A stretch of 29,620 nt of DNA, taken from Bacilli bacterium. GTDB lineage: Bacteria > Bacillota_I > Bacilli_A > ML615J-28 > CAG-698. Made by a program: the position numbers and the translations under genes. Where the stretch lies: positions 8,309 to 37,928 of the forward strand of contig JAQUYR010000004.1 in NCBI GenBank assembly GCA_028691715.1, given 5' to 3'. Below are positions 24,521-29,620 of this stretch, one piece after another (the first letter of the stretch is position 1; every line of letters begins with the position of its first letter). The notes beneath the pieces are model-generated. The model had not been told where the DNA came from. It did no database searches and saw only the letters and a list, made by a program, of their open reading frames with translations.

Positions 24521-24700
24521 TGTGTTGGGTGCTATAAAGCATAAAAAGGAATTAGGTTTAAAGCCTAAGCTAACCCAGTAGCCGTAATGCTGATGAAAGT
24601 CGATTACTCCACTGCAAGAAGATGCGGGAAGGATGATTAGTAAAGAGAAGCAGAGCCGGAAGACTTACCTAACACAAAAGATTTCTCCTGGGTAACGAGA
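24521..24700 (+). ncRNA. Cobalamin riboswitch
   Basis: Seen: P1 arms TGTGTT (24521-24526) and AACACA (24671-24676); the core strand with CCACTGCAAGAAGATGCGGG and GGGAAGG; and the B12 box AGCCGGAAGACTTACC (24654-24669), close to the consensus AGYCMGRAGACCTGCC. L5, in GCTAACCCAGTAGC, holds ACCCAG (24573-24578), the exact complement of CTGGGT (24688-24693) in the loop of a downstream hairpin with stem TTCTC/GAGAA. This is the L5-L13 kissing loop by which ligand binding is read out. A terminator follows at 24700-24731, so transcription attenuation is likely. Confidence 0.92.
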
Positions 24701-24731
24701 ATAGGAAACATTTCACATGCTCCTATTTTTT
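24700..24731 (+). terminator. Attenuator terminator of the cobalamin riboswitch
   Basis: AATAGGA (24700-24706) pairs with TCCTATT (24721-24727), 14-base loop, then a T run to 24731. Its first two bases are shared with the P13 stem, so P13/kissing-loop formation and the outer terminator pairs may compete. Confidence 0.65.
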
Positions 24732-24760
24732 CCCAAATATTATGAAAGGATGTGTGAGAA

Positions 24761-25150
24761 ATGAAAAAAATATTTACAATATTTACTTTATTTTTTGTAG
24801 TACTAGTTGGCCTTTTTGCTTTAAACGGATGTAAAAAGGAAGAAGTTGGAGCAGGGGTTATTTCTGTTCAAGTTGTTGATTTTGAAGGTAAAGATTTATT
24901 TAATGATCAAATTGAATTTAGTGCTGATGACACACTAGTTGATCTATTAAAGGATAATGAAGAAATATTGATGACTGGTGAAACTAGTGAATATGGTTTT
25001 TACATTGTTAGTATGTGTGGCGTTTCAGCAAGCAATGATAACAAGACATACTGGTCTATTGAAGTTAATGGAGAATATTCTATGGTTGGAGTTTCAGATA
25101 TTGCCTTGGTAGATGAGGATTTGATCACTTTCTCTTTAATTGGTTGGTAA
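24761..25150 (+). CDS. DUF4430-domain lipoprotein, probable cobalamin binder
   Basis: Small lipoprotein of 129 aa. Seen: a lipoprotein signal peptide with lipobox LNGC (Cys23-24 region, followed by KKEE), then one DUF4430 domain, about residues 35-129, including TLVDLLKDNEEI, YGFYIVSMCGVSA, TYWSIEVNGEYSMVGVSDIAL and a terminal strand DLITFSLIGW. DUF4430 resembles the C-terminal beta domain of transcobalamin and intrinsic factor. The cobalamin riboswitch directly upstream makes a surface cobalamin (or cobamide) binding role likely, delivering to an uptake system not in this window. Ribosome binding site AAAGGATG. It is a one-gene unit with its own terminator. Confident on lipoprotein and regulation; binding itself is inferred. 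Confidence 0.85.
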   Translation: MKKIFTIFTLFFVVLVGLFALNGCKKEEVGAGVISVQVVDFEGKDLFNDQIEFSADDTLVDLLKDNEEILMTGETSEYGFYIVSMCGVSASNDNKTYWSIEVNGEYSMVGVSDIALVDEDLITFSLIGW

Positions 25151-25161
25151 TAAAATATTAT

Positions 25162-25195
25162 AGCCTTAGTGTTAATTGTAACATTAAGGCTTTTT
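25162..25195 (+). terminator. Intrinsic terminator after the DUF4430 gene
   Basis: AGCCTTAGTGTTA (25162-25174) pairs with TAACATTAAGGCT (25179-25191), 13 bp with one G-U, 4-base loop, five T. Confidence 0.92.
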
Positions 25196-25349
25196 AATTT
25201 GATATTAATTTATAATAAAAATCAATTTTTAGATAATATAAAACTTAGATAATTAATGATATCTACTATCTATATTTAGAAGAGAAATGAAATATTTAGC
25301 CATCTAGATAACAGATAGTATAATCATGATAAAGTAGTTTGCTTTTTGT

Positions 25350-25378
25350 TTGACTATGAGCGCATTTTATTGTATAAT
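25350..25378 (+). promoter_or_regulatory. Promoter of rny
   Basis: TTGACT (25350-25355), 17-base spacer, TATAAT (25373-25378). The leader to the ATG is about 72 bases. The stretch 25196-25349 before it is very AT-rich; I see no gene in it. Confidence 0.75.
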
Positions 25379-25456
25379 ATTACAGTAGACTTTAACTATT
25401 CTTTAGTTTATATATATTTTTTATATATTAATTAATTTTACAATGGAGGTAAAATA

Positions 25457-27070
25457 ATGCACAGTACATTCTTAGTATTGAATGGCTTACAAGTGTTTCT
25501 TTATTTTATTGCTCCTGTTTTGTATATATGTTTAGGTGTTGGTATTGGAATTATCTTATTTCGTAATTATTACAATAAAACGAAAAAGACAGCTAACAAG
25601 ATAATTGAAGAAGCCAAAAAACTTGCGGAAGAAAACCGAAGAAAAGAAGTTCTTGAAACTAAACAAGACATACATTTGTTAAGACAAGAAGCCGATAAGG
25701 AAATTCGTCAATTAAAGCAAGATGCTGATAGAGAAGTAAAAGAGAGAAGAAAATCAGCAAGTGATTTAGAACAAAAACTATTGCAAAGGGAAGAGCGTTT
25801 AGACAACAGAAACAACAATTTGGATAAACGTGAGGAGACTTTAAATCAAAAAGAACACAAGATTGATCAACGCAAAGCTGATGTTGAAAAACAATATAGC
25901 AAAGTTGAAGAATTGATCGAAGAGCAAAACAAAAAATTAATTGAAATATCTAGTTTAAATGTCGAAGAAGCAAAAAAGATAATTTTAGAGCGTGTTGAAG
26001 AAGACATGTCTTTAGAAATCGCCGTTATTATTAAGGAAGCAGAAGAAAAAGCAAAATCTGAATCAGGTCGTAAGGCACAAAGTCTACTAGCCAACGCTAT
26101 TCAACAATATGCTAATGAAGCTGTTAGTGAAAAAACTGTATCAGTTGTTCCACTACCTAATGATGAAATGAAAGGTCGTATTATTGGTCGTGAGGGTCGT
26201 AACATTAGAGCTATTGAAGCATCTACTGGTGTTGATTTGATCATAGATGATACCCCTGAAGCAGTTGTATTATCTTGTTTTGACCCTATTCGTCGTGAGG
26301 TAGCTAGAAGAACTTTGGAAACATTAATTTCTGATGGAAGAATCCAACCATCACGAATAGAAGAATTGGTAGCTAAATTTAATAAGGAACTCGATGTAGA
26401 ATTAAAAGAAACTGGTGAGAAAGCTGTCTTTGATACTGGTGTTGGAAAAATGCATCCTGAACTTATAAAATTGATTGGTCGTTTGAAATTTAGAACAAGT
26501 TATGGACAAAATGCTTTGTCTCATTCATTAGAAGTTGCGTATCTCAGTGGAAAGTTAGCAGTTGAAATCGGTGCTAATGAAATACTAGCTCGCCGAGCTG
26601 GTCTGTTACACGATATAGGAAAAGCAGCTGATCATGAGATGGAAGGAAGCCATGTTGATATCGGACTAGAATTAGCTCATAGATATCACGAAAATGCTAC
26701 AGTTATTGATGCTATTGGATCACACCATGGTGATCGTGAAGCAACAACAATTATTGCTCAATTAGTAGCAGCTGCAGATGTACTATCTGCTGCAAGACCA
26801 GGAGCAAGAAGTGAATCTTTAGAAAATTATATTAAACGTTTGACTCAACTTGAAGAAATTTGTAATGATTTCAAGGGAGTTGATAAGTCTTATGCCCTAC
26901 AGGCTGGTCGTGAAATTAGAATTTTGGTTAAACCAGATGAGATCAACGATGTTGAAGCGTATAAACTTGCTAGGGACATTCGCTTAAAAATAGAGAATAA
27001 TTTGAATTATCCAGGAACCATTAAAGTAACTGTGATAAGAGAAACAAGGGTTAGTGAAACCGCTAAGTAA
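25457..27070 (+). CDS. rny: Ribonuclease Y
   Basis: Membrane-anchored endoribonuclease that starts mRNA decay and processes riboswitch leaders in Gram-positive bacteria. It has 537 aa, slightly longer than the usual 520 because of its N-terminal extension. Seen: one N-terminal transmembrane helix (about 12-35); a long charged coiled coil (about 40-200, including heptads such as LLQREERLDNRNNNLDKREE); a KH RNA-binding domain (about 230-290, GRIIGREGRNIRAIEASTG); and an HD domain with LLHDIGKA (H and D metal ligands) and HHGD downstream. Ribosome binding site GGAGGT (25445-25450). ymdB follows, as in Bacillus. recA and rny often lie close together in Bacilli; here about 6.2 kb separates them. 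Confidence 0.97.
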   Translation: MHSTFLVLNGLQVFLYFIAPVLYICLGVGIGIILFRNYYNKTKKTANKIIEEAKKLAEENRRKEVLETKQDIHLLRQEADKEIRQLKQDADREVKERRKSASDLEQKLLQREERLDNRNNNLDKREETLNQKEHKIDQRKADVEKQYSKVEELIEEQNKKLIEISSLNVEEAKKIILERVEEDMSLEIAVIIKEAEEKAKSESGRKAQSLLANAIQQYANEAVSEKTVSVVPLPNDEMKGRIIGREGRNIRAIEASTGVDLIIDDTPEAVVLSCFDPIRREVARRTLETLISDGRIQPSRIEELVAKFNKELDVELKETGEKAVFDTGVGKMHPELIKLIGRLKFRTSYGQNALSHSLEVAYLSGKLAVEIGANEILARRAGLLHDIGKAADHEMEGSHVDIGLELAHRYHENATVIDAIGSHHGDREATTIIAQLVAAADVLSAARPGARSESLENYIKRLTQLEEICNDFKGVDKSYALQAGREIRILVKPDEINDVEAYKLARDIRLKIENNLNYPGTIKVTVIRETRVSETAK

Positions 27071-27086
27071 TAATTTTGCAAGAAAT

Positions 27087-27135
27087 GTGTTATATTTAAT
27101 GTGTCTTAAAAGACTATTTAGTATAGCACTTTTTT
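27087..27135 (+). terminator. Branched intrinsic terminator after rny
   Basis: GTGTTATA (27087-27094) pairs with TATAGCAC (27122-27129), one G-U, closing over an inner hairpin GTCTT/AAGAC (27103-27114), followed by six T. Confidence 0.65.
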
Positions 27136-27159
27136 ATTGGTGATAACTGGTTAAATGAA

Positions 27160-27188
27160 TTGTAAAAAATCTTCTTTTATGATATAAT
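27160..27188 (+). promoter_or_regulatory. Promoter of ymdB
   Basis: TTGTAA (27160-27165), 17-base spacer, TATAAT (27183-27188). The -10 lies inside a 12-bp perfect inverted repeat. The predicted start, about 27195, gives a leader of only about 15 bases. Confidence 0.65.
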
Positions 27189-27198
27189 AAAAGAAGAT
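27169..27198. repeat. 12-bp perfect inverted repeat over the ymdB -10 region
   Basis: ATCTTCTTTTAT (27169-27180) and ATAAAAGAAGAT (27187-27198) are exact reverse complements around GATATA. It spans the spacer, the -10 and the predicted start site, so a regulator bound here would block the promoter. It has no T tail on the plus strand, so it is not a terminator for rny. Confidence 0.8.
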
Positions 27199-27209
27199 AT
27201 GGAGAATTT

Positions 27210-27986
27210 ATGAAAATATTAATTGTTGGTGATGTCTTTTCAAAGTTAGGAAGGGAATCACTAGAAAGAAATGTTAAAAAAATTAAAGAACAAGAAAAGA
27301 TTAACTTTCTAATAGTAAATGGGGAGAACATTTCTCATGGGAAAGGTATGAATGAAGGCCACTATAAATGGTTACTAGAACAAGGGGTAAATGTTATCAC
27401 ATTGGGTAATCATTCATTTAATCAAAAGAGTATTTATAATTTTATTGATGATGTCAGTAATGTGGTTAGACCATATAACTATCCAAAAGAGGAACATGGT
27501 AAGGGATACACTACAGTTAACTATAATGGTACTAAAATTACAGTTTTTCAAATGATGGGAAAAGTTTTAATGGATAATGAAATGCTATGTCCATTTCAAT
27601 CAACAAAAAAACTTTTAGAAGAAGTAAAAAGTGATGTTTATATATGTGATTTTCATGCGGAAACGACTAGTGAAAAAATTGCTTTTGGTTATGCTTTCAG
27701 TGGAAAAGTACAAATTATTTTTGGTACTCATACTCATGTGCAGACAAATGATGCCAGAATTCTTGAAGAAGGAACGGCTTATATTACTGATGTGGGGATG
27801 ACTGGACCACTAGATGGTGTAATTGGGGTTGATAAAGGGGTTATTTTAGATAGATACTTGAATGGTGGTAAAATGCGATTTACTCCTCAAGAGACAGGGA
27901 AATCGCAATTTTGTGCTATTATTGTGGAGATAGATGAAAACACAAAAAAAGCTACAGGAATAAAGACCATTAACATAAAAGAATAA
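27210..27986 (+). CDS. ymdB: YmdB-family metallophosphoesterase (TIGR00282)
   Basis: Cytoplasmic dimetal phosphodiesterase; the Bacillus protein hydrolyses 2',3'-cyclic nucleotides and influences biofilm and other behaviour choices. It has 258 aa, the normal length. Seen: GDVF (D8), NGENISHGKG (E39, N40), LGNHSF (N67, H68), DFHAETTSEK (H149), GTHTHVQTND (H174, H176), TDVGMTGPLDGVIG; these match the metal-ligand positions of YmdB with a one-residue shift. A small oddity: the usual GNHxWD reads GNHSFN here. The ribosome binding site GGAG (27201-27204) is 5 bases from the ATG. It follows rny, the conserved neighbour, but has its own promoter within an inverted repeat. Confidence 0.95.
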   Translation: MKILIVGDVFSKLGRESLERNVKKIKEQEKINFLIVNGENISHGKGMNEGHYKWLLEQGVNVITLGNHSFNQKSIYNFIDDVSNVVRPYNYPKEEHGKGYTTVNYNGTKITVFQMMGKVLMDNEMLCPFQSTKKLLEEVKSDVYICDFHAETTSEKIAFGYAFSGKVQIIFGTHTHVQTNDARILEEGTAYITDVGMTGPLDGVIGVDKGVILDRYLNGGKMRFTPQETGKSQFCAIIVEIDENTKKATGIKTINIKE

Positions 27987-27990
27987 AATG

Positions 27991-28022
27991 AAAGGGTAAT
28001 TTCTTATTCCCCTTTATTTTTT
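27991..28022 (+). terminator. Intrinsic terminator after ymdB
   Basis: AAAGGGTAAT (27991-28000) pairs with ATTCCCCTTT (28006-28015) with one mismatch, 5-base loop, then ATTTTTT. Confidence 0.7.
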
Positions 28023-28036
28023 ATAAATAAATTGTA

Positions 28037-28065
28037 TTGTATTAATAAAATAAATCGTATATAAT
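28037..28065 (+). promoter_or_regulatory. Promoter of the GNAT-DUF4097 pair
   Basis: TTGTAT (28037-28042), 17-base spacer, TATAAT (28060-28065), 21 bases before the ATG at 28087. Confidence 0.6.
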
Positions 28066-28086
28066 TAAGGTTAAGGTGAATATAAT

Positions 28087-28656
28087 ATGAGTAAAAACTT
28101 ACCAGTTCTAGAGACAGAGAGATTGATTTTAAGAGAAATAGAAGATATTGATTGCTTTGATATGTATGAATATGCTTGTCTTCCGAATGTTGGTCCTTCT
28201 GCAGGGTGGGAACCTCATCCTAATCTGACACATACCAGAAATATTATAAAACTATTTAAAGGAAAAATTGATTATGGCCAATTAGGTGTTTTTGCAATTG
28301 TTTTAAAAGAGACAAAAAAAATGATTGGAACAATTGAACTGCACACTTATGTTAAGAATTTTAAGGCTGAGTTGGGCTATACTATTAGTCCTCATTTTTG
28401 GGGACATGGTTTTGCTGTTGAAGCATCAAAAGCATTAATCGCTTGGGGCTTTGATTTTCTTCATTTAAAAAGAATAGAATGCATAATTTTTTCTGAAAAC
28501 ATGCAGTCAAAAAGAGTATGTGAAAAAATTGGTCTTACCTATGAAGGCCAAAAGAAAAAAGGATACATGCTATATGATGGTTCTGTTGGGGATGTAAGAT
28601 GTTACTCAATTATTGATGATGAATTTTATGAAAGAATTCGTGAACACACATGGTAA
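28087..28656 (+). CDS. GNAT-family N-acetyltransferase (RimJ/RimL type)
   Basis: Acetyl-CoA-dependent acetyltransferase of 189 aa. Seen: the RimJ/RimL-type opening LETERLILREIEDIDCFDMYEY (8-29), the strand and turn MIGTIELHTY, AELGYTISPHFWGHGFAVEASKALI (about 97-121, with the acetyl-CoA pyrophosphate loop WGHGFAVEA in place of the usual RGxGxA), and the C-terminal RIECIIFSENMQSKRVCEKIGLTYEG (about 132-157), where Asn and the helix following it contact CoA. Members modify ribosomal proteins, antibiotics or small metabolites; the substrate cannot be read from sequence. Ribosome binding site AAGGTGA. The DUF4097 gene starts 13 bases after the stop and is probably on the same transcript. Confidence 0.9.
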   Translation: MSKNLPVLETERLILREIEDIDCFDMYEYACLPNVGPSAGWEPHPNLTHTRNIIKLFKGKIDYGQLGVFAIVLKETKKMIGTIELHTYVKNFKAELGYTISPHFWGHGFAVEASKALIAWGFDFLHLKRIECIIFSENMQSKRVCEKIGLTYEGQKKKGYMLYDGSVGDVRCYSIIDDEFYERIREHTW

Positions 28657-28669
28657 GAGATGGAAAAAT

Positions 28670-29617
28670 ATGAAGAAAATTGAGAATATATTTACTTTAG
28701 TATTATCTTTGATTGCTGTTATAGCTATTGTTGGTGCGATATATTTGGGAATAAAGAATAAAAATTTTACTGAAGGAAGTGGTGATACTGTGGTAACTGA
28801 AGTAACAAAAATAGAAACTGGAACTTTTACAAAAGTTCATATTGACTTAGGAAACAGCAATATTGAGATTTTGGATAGTGAAGATGATTCAATTAAAATA
28901 GTATATTATGAAAGAGCTTCTAATATATATAGTTATACTGCTGAAAATGGATTTATAGAATTAATAGAGAAGACACGATTTGCTATTTTTTCTTGTGATG
29001 GATTTAATTTTAAGAGTGTTACCGCTAAATTATATTTACCAGTTGGTTGGTCGGGAATATTAAAAGCGGAAACAACAAATGGTTCTCTTAGTTTGGATGG
29101 CCGTACAGGTCTTAAACGCTTGGCTCTTTATAGTACTAATGGTAGTATTGATTTGAGCAATACGGAAGTAGTTGAATATATTGAGACAAACACAACAAAT
29201 GGAAAAATCACCTTAAATAGTGTTACAGCTGGTCAATATATAAAAAATGAAACAACAAACGGAGGAATAACTCTGATAAGAGTCAAAGGAGCTTTAGCCA
29301 TTGATTCTTCCTCAACAAATGGTCAAATCAATTGTACAACAATTGAAACAAAAGATTTGGAGTTAAAGACAACAAATAGCAGTATTAATGTGACCAATGC
29401 AATCTTTGAAAAGTTAGAGGCAGAGACCACCAATAGTGGAATAAACATTACTGCTAAAGGATTAGAAGAAGATTTCAATATAAAAATGTATACTGTTAAT
29501 GGTTCAGTATATTTAGATGGAGTAAAAAAAGAGAAAGGAACAATCAATACAGGAAAAGATAAAAGCATCGTTCTTGAAACAACAAATGGTTCCATTCACT
29601 TGAATTTTTCAGAATAA
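28670..29617 (+). CDS. Membrane-anchored DUF4097 beta-repeat protein
   Basis: The start is set at ATG 28670 rather than in-frame ATG 28613, which lies inside the GNAT gene; the weak ribosome binding site AAGAGATGG (28655-28663) is 6 bases upstream and the shorter reading starts MKKIENIF. 315 aa: one N-terminal transmembrane helix (about 7-29), a linker, then beta strands throughout. From about residue 133 nine short repeats of the form TTNGxI/L recur roughly every 17-25 residues (ETTNGSLSL, YSTNGSIDL, NTTNGKITL, ETTNGGITL, SSTNGQINC, KTTNSSINV, ETTNSGINI, YTVNGSVYL, ETTNGSIHL), the DUF4097 right-handed beta-helix-like pattern. Function of the family is unclear; envelope-stress or adhesin-like roles have been proposed for relatives. 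The gene is complete, ending 3 bases before the window edge. Confidence 0.88.
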   Translation: MKKIENIFTLVLSLIAVIAIVGAIYLGIKNKNFTEGSGDTVVTEVTKIETGTFTKVHIDLGNSNIEILDSEDDSIKIVYYERASNIYSYTAENGFIELIEKTRFAIFSCDGFNFKSVTAKLYLPVGWSGILKAETTNGSLSLDGRTGLKRLALYSTNGSIDLSNTEVVEYIETNTTNGKITLNSVTAGQYIKNETTNGGITLIRVKGALAIDSSSTNGQINCTTIETKDLELKTTNSSINVTNAIFEKLEAETTNSGINITAKGLEEDFNIKMYTVNGSVYLDGVKKEKGTINTGKDKSIVLETTNGSIHLNFSE

Positions 29618-29620
29618 AAA

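Noticed and set aside
25255..25325. Imperfect inverted repeat ACTATCT...AGATAGT upstream of rny
   Set aside because: The arms are 7 bases, about 40 bases apart, in extremely AT-rich DNA with no T tail; it is no better than chance by eye.
1..29620. CRISPR array, tRNA or rRNA genes
   Set aside because: No regularly spaced repeats, cloverleaf with a GTTCRAN-type T arm, or rRNA signature was found on either strand by reading.

Overview
The window is AT-rich chromosomal DNA from a low-GC Gram-positive bacterium of the Bacilli. TGA serves as a stop codon (ABC ATPase gene ends at 6930, comEC at 11135) and Trp is TGG, so the standard bacterial code is used and Mycoplasma-type Mollicutes are excluded. 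Housekeeping gene order resembles Bacilli (comEA-comEC...holA...rpsT; pgsA-recA...rny-ymdB). The surface proteins lack LPXTG and end in a Cys-containing hydrophobic tail. This suggests an Erysipelotrichia-like or Acholeplasma/Izemoplasma-like lineage, but the sequence alone does not settle the genus. No rRNA, tRNA, CRISPR array, transposase or prophage gene was seen.

Layout. 1-5953: a tight co-directional run rlmH-uvrB-mnmA-recD2 (ribosome methylation, excision repair, tRNA thiolation, helicase) ending in a hairpin terminator. 5955-7835: a two-gene ABC-2 type exporter with its own promoter and a terminator shared with the convergent pcp (pyroglutamyl peptidase, minus strand). 8498-11135: DNA-uptake genes comEA and comEC, without comEB. 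11207-15107: two unrecognised membrane-protein genes (one PEGA-like, one with a zinc ribbon), then holA and a membrane-bound GGDEF protein; the zinc-ribbon gene has a perfect-consensus promoter that probably also drives holA and the GGDEF gene. rpsT lies convergent on the minus strand. 15531-16350: a TPP riboswitch controlling thiT, the thiamine-specific S component of an ECF transporter. 16364-19270: an HI0933-family flavoprotein, then pgsA-recA.

The most distinctive part is 19272-25195, lying between recA and rny-ymdB. It holds two secreted metallophosphoesterase paralogs, each with an N-terminal purple-acid-phosphatase-like domain, a phosphoesterase domain, Fn3-like and Big_2 modules, a Pro/Glu linker and a GCGSS-plus-transmembrane tail. 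Their catalytic halves are diverged, yet their last 229 residues, stop codon and terminator are identical over 729 bp. Both have the same unusual promoter, with a near-palindromic AAAACG[C/T]TTT core between -35 and -10. They are followed by a cobalamin riboswitch with a visible L5-L13 kissing-loop complement that controls a single DUF4430 lipoprotein, probably a surface cobalamin binder.

The right end (25350-29617) carries rny, ymdB (with a 12-bp perfect inverted repeat over its -10 region), a GNAT acetyltransferase and a membrane-anchored DUF4097 protein built of nine TTNG-type repeats. Most transcription units can be outlined from -35/-10 pairs with 17-bp (sometimes 16-bp) spacers and U-tailed hairpins. 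All functions are inferred by reading motifs; no database search was run.
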